DNA from: Triticum aestivum
Lineage: Eukaryota > Streptophyta > Magnoliopsida > Poales > Poaceae
Direction: 5' to 3'
Assembly: GCF_018294505.1 (NCBI RefSeq)
Contig: NC_057809.1
Span: forward strand, 139,102,979 to 139,166,978
Length of the DNA: 64,000 nt
The notes under the pieces are model-generated. The model did not search any database and was not told the DNA's origin. It worked only from the letters and a program-made list of their open reading frames with translations. A program made the translations under genes and the position numbers. Each line of letters opens with the position of its first letter. Position 1 is the stretch's first letter. Below are positions 23,880 through 35,796 of this stretch, piece after piece.

Positions 23880-24905
23880 CCTGTACTAAGTGGGGATTCT
23901 GCTTGTACATCAAAAACCTTGAACCCAAAGTTATTCCCGATGAGTCCACCATACCTACCTATATACGGTATTACCATGCCGTCCTAAGTAAATTTGCATG
24001 TGCCACCTCTAAAAAACTTCTGAAAAATATCCGTTTTGTGTGCCTGGATCGTTCATGGAACGATAGGAGGTGGTCGGTATCTTCCATGCGAAACGGGTTA
24101 TTCCCAATTCGAGTGTTTATTCACTCGCCATCACACGAGAAAAGGGCGGTAATAGGGATGCCCAGTCCCAACCTGCAAAATACAAAAACAGTTAATCGCT
24201 CGAATAATCAAATAAAAAATCCCAATGGAGTCAAAACCTTTACTTTTATTGCTTGGGAACCGACACTAGCCTGTTTAGCATGGGAGATATTCATAACTGA
24301 TGGTTGTGAAGTAAATGAAAAGGGTGCATGTCTCAAACTATCATTTATCTCTATTTTAAAAATTGAGCTCTGGAACCTATGCAAATCACTGCTTCCCTCT
24401 GCGAAGGGACTTTCTATCTACTTTTATGTTGTGTCACCACCTTCTAAAACAAGCGCCAGAAACTAAGCAGATCACACTTGTCATGATTTATGCATTATGT
24501 GTAGCTAATGTTGGGTGCACCATGACTGGATCTTTTCTACCATGAATTACAATGTTTAGTCGTTGCTTGAACTTTGCAGGTGCTCTGTATTTATGTTTTG
24601 CGGTCTCAGAAAGGGCTAGCGAGATACCATTATTGTCATATAATATCATGGTTGTTCTGACAACGTGTTGCTGTTTGAGATATCTTATTATTGCTCGCTA
24701 GCTGATTATGTCATTGATATGAGTCATTATAATCTTTAAGAGTTATTGTCGACATGGTTAGTTATAATGTTGGCTGAAAACCTGGGTGCTGTTTAAGCTT
24801 ATTTATGCAAACAAGAGCAAAAGAGTTAGTAAAAGTTTTTCTTTTTCACTTTCAGTTTATCAATTGAATTGCTTGAGGACAAGCAAAAGTTTAAGCTTGC
24901 GGGAG
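23880..24905 (+). other. Element B 3' non-coding region and polypurine tract
   Basis: The sequence is typical of the 3' untranslated interior of Triticeae Athila-like elements (TTGCTTGAGGACAAGCAAAAG near 24870). It ends with the polypurine-like tract TTTAAGCTTGCGGGAGT (about 24889-24905) directly before the 3' LTR. The first ~590 bp (23880-24466) happen to be open in one plus frame. I see no recognisable domain there, so I do not call a gene, although env-like frames do occur at this place in some Athila elements. Confidence 0.65.
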
Positions 24906-25736
24906 TTGATATGTCTCCAATGTATCTACTTTTCCTAACACTTTTCCTCTTGTTTTGGACTCTAATTTGCATGATTTGAATGAAACTAACCCCGGACTAA
25001 CGCTGTTTTCAGTAGAACTACCATGGAGTTGTTTTTGTGTAGAAATAAAAGTTCTCGGAATGGAATGAAACTTTGCAAGGAATTTTTATATAATATATAA
25101 GAATTTCTGGAGCCAAGGCCTACCGAAGAGGGGCCCCTGGGTGGGCACAACCCACCAGGGCGCGCCCCCTCTCCTGGCGAGCCCAGGTGGGTTGTCCCCA
25201 CCTAGTTGCCCTGCAGACCATGAAACCAACACTATATATTCCTATTTTTGGAGAAAAAATTGGGGAGAAAGAATTATCGCGATCCATGAGACGAAGCTAC
25301 CGCCAAGCCCTATTCTTCCTTGGGAGAGCAGATTTGGAGTCTGTTTGGGACTCCAGAGAGGGGGGTCTTCGTTCTTCGTCATCACCAACTGTTCTCCATC
25401 GCCAATTCGATGATGCTCCCCACCGGGAGTGAGTAATTCCTTCATAGGGTCCCTGGTCGGTGAGGAGTTGGATGAGATTCATCATGTAATCGAGTTAGTT
25501 TTGTTAGGGCTTGATCCCTAGTATCCACTATGTTCTTAGATTGATGTTGCTATGACTTTGCCATGCTTAATGCTTGTCACTTTGGGCCCGGGTGCCATGA
25601 TTTCAGATCTGAACCGTTTATGTTATCATCATTATATCCATGTTCTAGATCCGATCTTGCAAGTTATAGTCACCTACTACGTGTTATGATCCGGTAACCC
25701 TGGAGTGACAATAACCGGGACTTCTTCCGATGATTA
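24906..25736 (+). repeat. Element B 3' LTR, first part
   Basis: Begins TGATATGTCTCCAATGTATC and aligns with the 5' LTR at 6281 as far as CTTCTTCCGATGATTA, where element F interrupts it. It resumes at 39839. The last five bases, GATTA (25732-25736), are F's left target-site duplication. Confidence 0.9.
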
Positions 25737-28700
25737 TGTCACACCCTAGCTAGTTCATGCATTAGACTGTTGCGTCATGCTTATTTTCCCAGAAAACTGA
25801 AATGGGGATGACAGAACCCCCAGCACCCCCCTGGAACAACTAGGGTTTACTAAAAACTTTTCCAATGAACCTGAAATGCCCTTCTAAAAAGTCCACCCTT
25901 TTTTGTTTTGGGTTAAAACCTTTGACAAAAATGGTGCACATTTTTCTAGGACGTCATAAGGTCATTGGATTAATTCATTACTAATTGCATTTGGGCAATT
26001 TAAATCCTATAAATATTTTAAAATGCCCAAATAATCCTTAAAGTAATTTTAGGCTGTTGAGAATATTTTCAAATGTGCCTGTGAATATTTTCAGGGTTTT
26101 CCTAAATGAAATAGTATTTTTACTATTTCAAAACACAAAACAGAATAAATAGAAAACAGAAAAAGAGAGAGAAAGGAAACTTACCTGGCGCCCACCTAGC
26201 AGGCCCACCTGCCGGCCCAGCCCAGCCACTGCTCGACGACGGCACCTGCACGCGCCACGCAGCTGCCCGTCGCCCTGCTTTCTCCCCTCGCCATACTGCT
26301 ACCCTGGATCGGTCACACACTCCTCCCCCGAGCTCGCAGACACGCCCTCTCATCCCCAGCTCCTCTCCCTCGCTCTCCCGCACCATGGCCGACGCCCCTG
26401 CCGCCGCACCGTCGACGTAACCGCGCCCTTCGTCGTCCTCGCGCCGCGCCACCGTGTCCACGAGCTCCGCCATCATCGACTACTTTGAGCAGGATGAGCC
26501 CCGAGCGCTCGCCCGCTCTGGAGTCGCCCCGACCCCGTCTTCTCCAACTCCGGCCACCGAAGATCCCCTTTGCCTTCACCGCAGCACCAGCTCATCCCCG
26601 ACCTCGCCGTCTGCCTTGTTGTGATCGTTGTGAGCCCAGCTACCTCCTCCCCCTCTCCATTAACTCCCTCCTGCACCGTGTGCACCGCACCACGCTCACC
26701 CGAGCACCCGCCGCCGCCGAGCTCATCGCCGACATGACTCCGGCCACCCACTGGCCACACCATTGTGACCAACGCACTCACCGCACACGCAGGAGCCCAT
26801 AGCACCACTCCACGCACCTCGTCGTGCCCCGCAGCCTCGGTTTCTACCTCGCCCGAACTCCGACGACCGCCAAGGTCATCGCCGGCGATGTTTCCGGCCA
26901 CCCCAGCTCCACCCACTGCCACCACTCGATGCGGCTTGCTCCCAGCTACGCGTAGATGCTCTCCGCCGTCGTTTTGGTCGTCGGAGCACGAAACCCGCAT
27001 CACTCCGCTGCGTCTGGCTTCTCCGGCGGCTAAACGCCGGCGAGTTTGACCCTGTTTGACCCCGTGTGGGCCCGGGTTGACTTCCCCTGAGTCTATGACA
27101 CGTGGGACCGCCCTGCTAATTAACTTAGATTAGCACTAACCAAAATTAGTTAGTTAATTAACTACTGACACGCGGGTCCCACTGGTCAGGATTCACCTGG
27201 ACCGGCCCTGTTGACCACTGACGTCACCCTGGCGCAATGCTGGCACAATAACTCATTTTCAGGATTTACTCTTATACAGGAAATTCCAGAAAATATTACA
27301 AACTTCAAAAATTCATAACTTTTAATCTGTAACTCCAAATGCAAAGATTTATATATGAAATTTGATCAGAAAAATTTAATCTTTCCATCTATAATGGTTT
27401 AATGCATGACAAAACAATTTAACCTTGTTGTTTAGGTGAAACAAGATAATACACTTATAAGGGTTAAGAACATAAGCTTCCATTTGAATCTTTGATTCAA
27501 ATGGACCCAAACCAACTTGTTTCACATTGCATTAGGCAGGACACCTCATATTGCCATGTCATAGCATGCATCATATTGTTGCATAGTGCCATGTGATGAT
27601 TGTGTTCTGTGGTGTCTTTCGTGGTAGGTTCTACCTCCGAGGATATTTCCGAGTATCCAGCTGAAGGGCAGTACCCTACTACTACTCCATCAGGCAAGCA
27701 GCCCCATTGATAATATCGATACAATCTCATGTTCTCGCTTCTGCTCTCATTTACTGCATTAAGACAACAACGTTTCAAACGGCTGTGTGCTGCGGTAGTT
27801 GAACCCTTATCCTCTGCATGACCTGTCATTGCCACAGTAACTAGATGAACCCACTAGCATGTGTAGGAGTTGATTGAGCCATGTGTGTGTTGCCTACCTT
27901 GCTATGCCTGCTATGCTTAGGGTTGTGTCAGGTCTGGTTCATCTGGGTGATGGGCTAGAGTGAAATGATTACGACGGTAATGTGAGGGATGTGTTGAACA
28001 TGATTTGGTAATGGTATCGATGAGAGGCCATGTAGGAGTACATGGTGGGTTGTTTCATTGAGGCCGTCCCTAAGAACTGAGATCTGTATGCGTGATTTAA
28101 GATTAAGCTACTACCACACATTGGGCCCTAAAATACGACCCCGCTCGACTTACTGATCCCTCTCGTCCTCTGTCCAGGAGTTGCAACTAGTTTCTGGTGT
28201 TTATAGGTTATGTGTTGGCGGTCGTGTGTAGCGCTGACCCCAGGGGTGGGCTATGATGCGGTAGATACACCATGGCACGGTGTACCAAGTCGCCCGTTTG
28301 GTGTCTCGGGAACCCTGCACACATCGTTTGGGGCCGTTGAGGACACCCCGGCCGGATTTCCTTGCGGATGGAACCCGAATAGGCGATAAACCTGGACTAG
28401 AGACTTGTGCGGTTAGTCAGGTCGTGGACTACACCCACGTCGGCTTTCACTTGAAGTCTGTCGAGCACATGTCGTGTGCAGATGCTAAGTGGTGGAAACA
28501 TGTGTGACGAAGTACACCTCTGTAGGGTATAAAACTATTCGAATAGCCGCGTCCGCGGTAAAGGACTACTTGGTTGCCTCTACAGTTCATAGACAAGTTA
28601 ATGGTTACTACTAAAAGACTCAAGATAAGTGTGAGTACAAAGGATGGCCCTCTCGTAGGATGACGAGGGAGGATCCCCAGTGGAGCATTGTGTTGGTGAT

Positions 28701-29779
28701 TAGTGGACTCGTGTGCGAAAACTATTTTAAAGTGGTGTCTCGTAGGATAGCTTAGCCAACAGTCAAAGCTGGCTTGCTGCAATAACTCGACCACCTTCTT
28801 GAGAATAAGCATGTATAGTAGGATCTGTTGTAAGACTTGCTGAGTACCTTTGTACTCATGTTGCTTTAATTATTATTTTCAGACGACAACACCGCCCCCT
28901 CCGATGGGTTTTACGTAGACCTCGACGTCGATGAGTAACTTGCCACCCAGGTGGTGATTCTGGCCATGGAGGGCCCTATGTAGATAGACAGGCTTCGACA
29001 AGCCTTCTTTCTTTCTAGTGTCTGTACCCAGACTTATTTGCTTCCGCATGTGCTTCTATGCTTGTATGACTTGAGTGTCGGGTCTTGTGACCCCTACCTG
29101 TATGAACATGTTATGTATGGCTCTCCGGAGCCTTTAAATAAAGTACTTGAGTTGTAGAGTTTTGTTGTGATGCCATGTTGTATTTACACATATCGAGCAT
29201 ATTGTGTGTATGATTGAAATGCTTGGTATGTGTGGGATCCGACAATCTAGTTGTTTATCCTTGACAGCCTCTCTTATGGGGAAATGTAGTCTAGTGCTCC
29301 TTGAGCCATAGTAGTCCGCTACAGCCCGGTTCACCGGAGTCCTGCTAGCCCAGCACTACTGCTCAGGACACTTGACTGGCCGGCATGTGTTTCACTTCAT
29401 TCCAATGTCTGTCCCTTCGGGGAAATGTCACGCGGTGACATCCGGAGTCCTGCCTAGCCTGCTACTGTCCGGGTTCCCCGGAGTCCTATTGGCCCAGTGC
29501 TACAGCCCGGATTCACACGCTGTTGACCGACATGCTCGATGTGATTCATGTATGCCTGTCCCCATAGGTCTGTGCCGCTTTGGGTTCACTACTAGCCATG
29601 TCGGCCCGGCTTCTCTGTCATATGGATGCTAGCGACACTATCATATACGTGAGACAAAAGGCGTAAATGGTCCCGGGCCTTGGTAAGGCGACACCCGTAG
29701 GGATACTGTGTGTGAGGCCGCAAAGTGATATGAGGTGTTACAGGCTAGATCAATGTGACTTAGAATCGGGGTCCTGATA
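25737..29779 (+). repeat. Element F 5' LTR (4043 bp)
   Basis: Begins TGTCACACCCTAGCTAG and ends GGGGTCCTGATA (the 3' copy ends GGGGTCTTGACA). It contains a GC-rich block (26200-27060) whose open frames recur in the 3' LTR, as expected from LTR duplication, and show no protein family. It differs from the 3' LTR by an indel near 25770-25840 and a shorter segment near 26230. Confidence 0.9.
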
Positions 29780-29783
29780 GCGT

Positions 29784-29796
29784 TGGCATCAGAGCC
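29784..29796 (+). other. Primer binding site, initiator tRNA-Met type (element F)
   Basis: TGGCATCAGAGCC starts 4 bases after the 5' LTR. It differs at one position from the usual plant initiator-Met primer site TGGTATCAGAGC. Confidence 0.8.
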
Positions 29797-30218
29797 GGAC
29801 TGCCTGTAGGTTCGTTGAGCCAAACTGGTCAATGTCGAGTCTAGAAATGCTTTAGTTATATGTAGGGGAATTGATTGTGGAAGGGAATGTAAGGCTCTTT
29901 TACTCCTTTACCTTATGCCCTCTGATCTGAGTCATTCTCTTCTCATTCTACGTGGGTTAAGGACTAGGCTCTCTTCTCTCTATCAGGTTCACGTGTTACT
30001 AATCCATAGTAGCTTATAGGATTGTTGTTACAAGCCTCAGTACAGTTTCTACTTCTTTTAGTATGTTGTCAGTTGAACCAGAACCTTGATATGATGTTGT
30101 TGAGTGGTTTTGCAAACTGTTGTGAATGTCTCAAATCTTTTTCTGAGCATTTACAACCGTTATGATGTCCGATTCCTCCTAGAAATTCTAATGCCTTTGC
30201 ATTATTCTGTGCTTTCAG

Positions 30219-30992
30219 ACGGCCAACCGTTCCCAGAACCAAGTGGTTCGTCTGACCCGGTGCCTCGATGTACCCGGTCACCCGGCCATGTTAGTTCGAG
30301 TGATGGTCGAGACAGGCTATCGATGGTATCCGGAATATACCGTCGAGGAGCAGTTCCGAGACTTCAACAAGAGCCAGTACCTTTGTACCGTCAGGATATA
30401 TCCCTCTTATCCTGGAGCCACCGAGCCCCTTCACTGTTCCTATGGACTTGGGGTCACTATTGAGATGTCTATGCAGGATGCAGCTTACTCAATGATGACT
30501 ATCATTCGAGCCAGGACTGCCTTGCTTCAGAACACCGATTTCCGCTACATGCCAGCCTCACTTCCTAGAGCACAGGGGTATTATCAGGCTTTGTACTATG
30601 ACTCTACACATGAGGAGTCACTACTCCGCACCACTGCCGAGATGCTCGAGGATAAGGACCGCGAAAATCAGGCCTTGCATATGGAGCTTTTCAACTCTCG
30701 TGCTGATCATTGGGCCACCTTGACTCGGTTTGCACCTACGGTGCAGGCAGGATACGTGGACCTAAGGGACTTGTACCCTGTATGGTCTAGGTTGCCAGAT
30801 TGTATGGAGTGGCGTGATGTAGGAGGCATCACCCCTCCTCGTGGTCCCCGTCTGCCACCGTCTGTGGGACCAAGGCCACATCCGAGTCCCTATGGTCTGC
30901 AGGCTCCGCAGGACCGTCTGTTCCCAGATGATCATGTTCCACTTCCAGGCTTTGGTGGTGACTTTTATGAGGATTACTACGGAGCCGTCTGA
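30219..30992 (+). CDS. Extra ORF upstream of gag in element F (function unknown)
   Basis: An uninterrupted frame of about 257 codons encoding VRLTRCLDVPGHPAMLVRV, then ETGYRWYPEYTVEEQFRDF, a heptad-like Glu/Asp/Lys helix (LLRTTAEMLEDKDRENQAL), and a Pro-rich tail ending FYEDYYGAV. No ATG precedes the conserved part in frame; the first in-frame codon often taken as a start (30243) is GTG. A pyrimidine-rich stretch ending in TTTCAG lies directly at 30213-30218, so I infer that this is a downstream exon joined to an unseen upstream exon. Similar hypothetical proteins sit in front of gag in related grass chromoviruses (from memory). It has stayed open while pol has decayed, though gag (31338-32582) is also open. 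Role unknown; it is not a gag duplicate. Confidence 0.6.
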   Translation, partial: TANRSQNQVVRLTRCLDVPGHPAMLVRVMVETGYRWYPEYTVEEQFRDFNKSQYLCTVRIYPSYPGATEPLHCSYGLGVTIEMSMQDAAYSMMTIIRARTALLQNTDFRYMPASLPRAQGYYQALYYDSTHEESLLRTTAEMLEDKDRENQALHMELFNSRADHWATLTRFAPTVQAGYVDLRDLYPVWSRLPDCMEWRDVGGITPPRGPRLPPSVGPRPHPSPYGLQAPQDRLFPDDHVPLPGFGGDFYEDYYGAV

Positions 30993-31337
30993 GCTAGTAG
31001 TAGTTTCACTAGTACTATAATAGTTGTATTCTCCACAGTCCTGCATGACCGTGGGATACGACTTGGTGTGTATCACGCTCCGGAGGTGTAGAAAAATAGT
31101 GTATAGGAGCTTGGAATGCCTCCGATAAGATGTAATGTCTTTCACCATAGTTGTACTCTAGCCTGGGCTTGTACTAAAATATGTACGGTGTGTATGACCA
31201 ATGGTATATATATGGCAGTTTCTATATTACCATGTCGTGTAATGAGCATCTCAGCATTCCATGTTATCCATTACATTCTGCACTTCCTTGCCAAGATTGT
31301 GTCATCCCTGTCTAAACCGTTGTCTTGTTTTCCTAGG

Positions 31338-32582
31338 ATGATCAACACCCGCAGCAACCCTGCTGCCCCGGAGCAGGGGGAAGCTAGTGCAGCTAGGGGT
31401 GAGAATCTGCCTCACCCGCCTTCTCTAGCTGAAGTTATGCTGGAGGAAGAAAGAAACAAGCGTGAGACTAACCGCTTGCTGGAGCGGATTGAGCAGAACA
31501 CTGCACGTCATCAGCGAAACGACTTGGTGTCAATCAATGACTTTATCAAGTTGTACCCACCAACGTTTAATCATTCCGTCGCGCCCCTCAACGCGGATGA
31601 CTGGCTTCGCAGCATCACCCACAAGCTACATTCTGCCAACATAGCCGAAGCTGATAAGGTTACCTATGCTGCCTATCACCTCGAAGGCCCTGCTAGCCTT
31701 TGGTGGGAAAACTTTGAGGCTATGCGCCCGGTCGGCCAAATCACTACTTGGGCTGAATTCAGTGAGGCTTTCCGTGAGCATCACATCCCGAAAGGTCTCA
31801 TGGATCGTAAGAGGGAAGAGTTCTGCAATTTCACCCAAGGCAGACTGACTGTGGATGCTTATAGTCGTGAATTTGGGAATCTGGCACGTTATGCTCCTGA
31901 AGAGGTATCCACCGACGCTAAGAAGCAGGCAAGGTTCCGCAAGGGACTCAGCCCCGAGCTTCGCCGCGATCTTTGTCTGCACGAGTGCACCTCCTTCCAG
32001 AAGTTGGTCAATAAAGCCATCAGTTCTGAGAGAGGTCAGACTGACTATGACACTTCACGCAAGTACTCTCGTGATTTTGGTTCTTCATCTCGCTCTGGAT
32101 CTCAGAAGCGCCGGGTGTGGATTCCAAGCACAGCGCTGCCACCCAGGTTCATTCCGAGGCCATCCTTTGAGGCACCTCGCCCCAACCAGCAGTTTGCACC
32201 GCCTAAGACCTATGGTGGCCCCGCTGCTAATGCCGCTCCACGCCCCAATGTTGTGACATGTTTCAAGTGTGGAGAGCCGGGTCACTACAGTCGAGAGTGT
32301 CCCCAGAACAACAACCCCAACCAGTCTGGAAAGTCCGTTGGCCGTGGTAAGCCAGCAGGAAAGACATTCTACGCCAAGCCAGCCACCACTACACGTGGCC
32401 ATGTAAACTATGTCTCAGCCGAGGAGGCTCATGATGATCCTAACATCGTCCTTGGTACGCTCCTTGTTAATTGCCATCTGGCATCTGTTCTTTTCCATAC
32501 TAGAGCATCTCAACATTCATATCTGAGAACTATGCTCGATTGCATAACACGACATTGTGTGACATGCCCACTTCCATGGTAA
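31338..32582 (+). CDS. Element F gag with zinc knuckle and degenerate protease start
   Basis: The capsid polyprotein, 414 codons from the ATG at 31338 (MINTRSNPAAPE). That ATG comes one base after a pyrimidine-rich stretch ending TTTTCCTAG, so gag may be read from a spliced RNA. Residues ~25-60 are charged and helical. The retrotransposon gag domain lies at ~100-215 (YAAYHLEGPASLWWENFEAM, FREHHIPKG, FRKGLSPELRRDL). A basic/Pro-rich linker follows, then a CCHC zinc knuckle CFKCGEPGHYSREC at residues ~308-321. The tail enters the protease, where the expected D-T/S-G reads H-T-R (VLFHTRASQ), so the catalytic Asp is lost. A frame change follows at about 32525-32545. Confidence 0.85.
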   Translation: MINTRSNPAAPEQGEASAARGENLPHPPSLAEVMLEEERNKRETNRLLERIEQNTARHQRNDLVSINDFIKLYPPTFNHSVAPLNADDWLRSITHKLHSANIAEADKVTYAAYHLEGPASLWWENFEAMRPVGQITTWAEFSEAFREHHIPKGLMDRKREEFCNFTQGRLTVDAYSREFGNLARYAPEEVSTDAKKQARFRKGLSPELRRDLCLHECTSFQKLVNKAISSERGQTDYDTSRKYSRDFGSSSRSGSQKRRVWIPSTALPPRFIPRPSFEAPRPNQQFAPPKTYGGPAANAAPRPNVVTCFKCGEPGHYSRECPQNNNPNQSGKSVGRGKPAGKTFYAKPATTTRGHVNYVSAEEAHDDPNIVLGTLLVNCHLASVLFHTRASQHSYLRTMLDCITRHCVTCPLPW

Positions 32583-35500
32583 TTCAAACTCCGGGTTCCA
32601 AATGGCAAACTTCTAGAGTAAGCCATGTGAATGAAATTCTTGTCGATAGACTTGTCTTCCTTGCATCCTTAATAGCTCTCAAGTCCTCGGACATAAACAT
32701 CATCTTGGGTATGGACTGGATGTCAGCTCATTATGCTAAAGTTGATTGTGCCACTAGAACCGTTCAACTTACTCACCCATCGGGCAAGACAGTCAATGTC
32801 TTAACTCGAGTGGCCAAGCACCAGCTTTACTCCCTAAATGCCAACCCCCTTCCAGACCTTGAAGATATTCCGGTAGTCCGAGACTTTCCGGATGTCTTTC
32901 TATAAGAACTGCCAGGTGTTCCACCTGACAGGGATGTCGAGTTTGTGATAGACCTTGTTCCAGGAACCGTCCCAATTTCTAGAAGACCCTATAAGATGGC
33001 ACCCTTAGAACTAGCCGAGCTTAAGAACCAACTCGATGAGTCCTTGAAAAAGGGTTTCATCCGTCCTAGTTCCTCTCCTTGGGCTTGACCCGTCCTCTTC
33101 GTCAAGAAGAAGGATGGAACAGATCAGATGGTTGTAGATTACCGACCTGTCAACTTGGTCACTATCAAGAACAAGTATCCGCTTCCCAGGATCAACGATC
33201 TGTATGATCAGCTTGCTAGATCCTCAGTCTTTTCCAAGATGGATTTGAGGTTGGGCTACCATCAAATCAAAATAAAGAACAGGGACATTCCCAAAATGGC
33301 CTTTGTTACTCGCTATGGATAATACGAGTACATTGTTATGTCCTTCGGTTTAACCAATGCCCCAGCCACTTTCTCTCGGTTAATGAACTCGGTCTTCATG
33401 GAGTATTTGGATAAATTCGTCATGGTATACCTCGATGATATACTCATCTACTCCAAGAGCGAGGAAGAACATGCCGAACATCTAAGGCTGGTATTGACGA
33501 AACTTCAGAGCATCGCCTTTATGCCAAATTCTCCAAGTGTGAATCTTGGTTGCCAGAAGTGACCTATCTAGGCCATGTAATCTCTGGTAAGGGTATTGCT
33601 ATCAATCCCGAGCGAGTTCAAGCCGTCCTTGATTGGACTCCACCTGAGATGGTCAAGCAAGTTCGGAGCTTCCTTGGCTTAGCGAGTTATTGTCGCCGCT
33701 TCGTCGAGAATTTCTCTAAGGTTGCTAAACCTCTAACTGAACTCCTCAAGAAAGATAAAAAGTTCGAGTGGACCCCACAGTGCGAGTTCAGCTTTCAGGA
33801 ACTGAAAAGACGCCTGACATCTGCTCCCATACTGGTACCACCAGACATCTCCAAGGACTTTATTACCTATTGTGACGCCTCGCGACAAGGACTAGGTTGC
33901 ATACTCATGCAAGATCGGCACGTAATTGCCTATGCTTCACGGCAATTACACCCACATGAGGAAAACTATCCCACACATGATCTAGAGCTTGCAGTTGTAG
34001 TCCATGCACTTAAAACTTGGCGACATTACCTTCTCGGTAATCGTTGCGAGATCTTCACTGATCACCAAAGTTTGAAATATATCTTCACCCAACCGGATTT
34101 GAATCTCAGGCAAAGACATTGGGTCAAGTTGATCTCGGATTATGACTTAGGAATAACTTACACCACGGGTAAGGCCAATGTCATGGTTGATGCGCTAAGT
34201 CGTAAATCTTATTGTAACAACCTGATGTTACAACAAAGTCAACCACTTCTCCACGAGGAATTTCGTAAGCTTAACCTTCACATAATTACTCGAGGATTCC
34301 TATCCACCCTGGTGGCGAAGCCTAACCTTACAGATCAAATCATAGCTGCCCAGAAGCGTGATAAGGGCATATCCCGGATTAAGGAAAACATCGCTAGCGG
34401 AGTTGCTAAATGTTTTTCCATGGATGAGCGAGGTGTTGTCTTCTTCGAGAACCGCTTGGTGGTTCCCAAGAAACAACATCTACGACAGTTGATTCTTAAG
34501 AAAGCTCATGAATCCCCTCTCGCCATTCATCCCGGTAGCACTAAAATGTATCAAGACCTACGCCAGAGGTTTTGGTGGACTAGGATGAAGAGAGAAATTG
34601 CTCAATACATTGCTAGTTGCGACGTCTGTCGTCGTGTTATAGTAGAGCATCAACGGCCTGCTGGCACCCTTCAACCTTTGGTTATTCCCGAATGGAAATG
34701 GGATAAAATCAGTATGGATTTCATTACTGGGTTTCCCAGGACCAAGAGAGGGAATAATGCTATCTTCGTCGTGATCGATCGTCTTTCCAAAGTAGCTCAT
34801 TTCCTACCTGTTCGTGAGAGCATCACCGCTAGCCAGCTAGCTGACCTATAGATCTCCCGAATAGTGTCTCTTCATGGTGTCCCATTTGAAATTAACTCAG
34901 ACAGTGGAAGTCTCTTCACCTCTCGGTTTTGGGGAAGTTTCCAAAATGCTATGGGAAGTCATCTCTCTTTTAGCACCGCCTTCCACCCCCAATCAAGTGC
35001 TCAAGTAGAGTGAGTAAATCAAATTCTGGAGGATATGCTCCGAGCTTCTGTCATCTCATTCGAAATGGATTGGGAGAAATGCCTTCCATTCGCAGAATTC
35101 GCTTATAACAATAGTTATCAAGCTAGCTTGGGCAAAGCTCCTTTCGAAGTTCTCTATGGACAAAAATGTCGAACGCCTCTTAACTGGTCAGAAACCGGGG
35201 AAAGACAACTCTTTGGCCCGGATATGATTCAGGAAGCAGAAGAGTAGGTTCACGTTATTCGTGAGAAATTGAAAACAACCCAATCTCATCAAAAGAGTCA
35301 ATATGACCGTAACATAAGCTCATGACCTATGAAGTTGGCGAGAAGGCTTACCTTCGGGTTACTCCGTTAAAGGGAACCCATCGTTTCGGTATCAAAGGCA
35401 AATTGGCTCCTCGTTACATTGGACCTTTTTGCATTCTTGCCAAACGAGGAGAAGTTGCCTACCAATTAGAACTACCTCCGCATCTTTCCAGAGTTCACGA

Positions 35501-35790
35501 TGTCTTCCACGTTTCTCAACTCAGGCGTTGGTTCGCGGATCCTATCCGTGGAGTGGACCACGAAACACTTGATCTACACGATAATCTCTCATATTGGGAA
35601 TATCCCGTTCGTATCCTTGATCAAGCCGAGCGTACCACTTGACGCCATAACATCAAGTTTCTTAAGGTTCAATGGTCACATCACTCTGAAAAAGAAGCCA
35701 CTTGGGAAACGGAGGATCGTCTTCGACTCGAGTACCCCACCTTCTTCCCAACGGATCCTAAATCTCGGGACGAGATTCTTTTGAGTGGGG
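32540..35790 (+). pseudogene. Element F pol: protease end, RT, RNase H, integrase, chromodomain
   Basis: Domains in order: the protease end (INIILGMDWM, ~32695); RT ([13 protein letters not shown] ~33237, YLDD catalytic motif ~33429); RNase H (ITYCDASRQGLGC ~33864); the integrase zinc module (HESPLAIHP ... SCDVCRR, ~34510-34635); the integrase core with ISMDFITGFP (~34710), SDSGSLF where the family has TD-R-G (~34900) and AQVE (~35000); and a C-terminal chromodomain (FLKVQWSHHSEKEATWE, ~35660). Stops lie at 32903, 33086, 33320, 34849, 35011, 35245 and 35640, with frameshifts near 33520 and near 35310. At least four stops replace Gln or Arg codons through C-to-T changes. It is clearly non-functional. 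Confidence 0.9.
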
Positions 35791-35796
35791 GTGAGT
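35781..35796 (+). other. Polypurine tract of element F
   Basis: TTGAGTGGGGGTGAGT lies immediately upstream of the 3' LTR. Purine-rich and correctly placed for plus-strand priming. Confidence 0.75.

Noticed and set aside
14029..23884. The composite as a single transposed unit
   Set aside because: Flanks ATCAC and CCTGT do not match, the LTRs are inverted and the halves belong to different variants; a fused double insertion fits better.
26123..27049. Long GC-rich open frames, repeated at 36109-36917
   Set aside because: They lie in the two LTRs of element F and recur only because the LTRs are duplicates; frames differ between the copies.
28447..28812. A 121-codon minus frame with a 132-codon counterpart at 38469-38867
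   Set aside because: Conserved between the copies only through LTR identity; no codon-like pattern or known domain.
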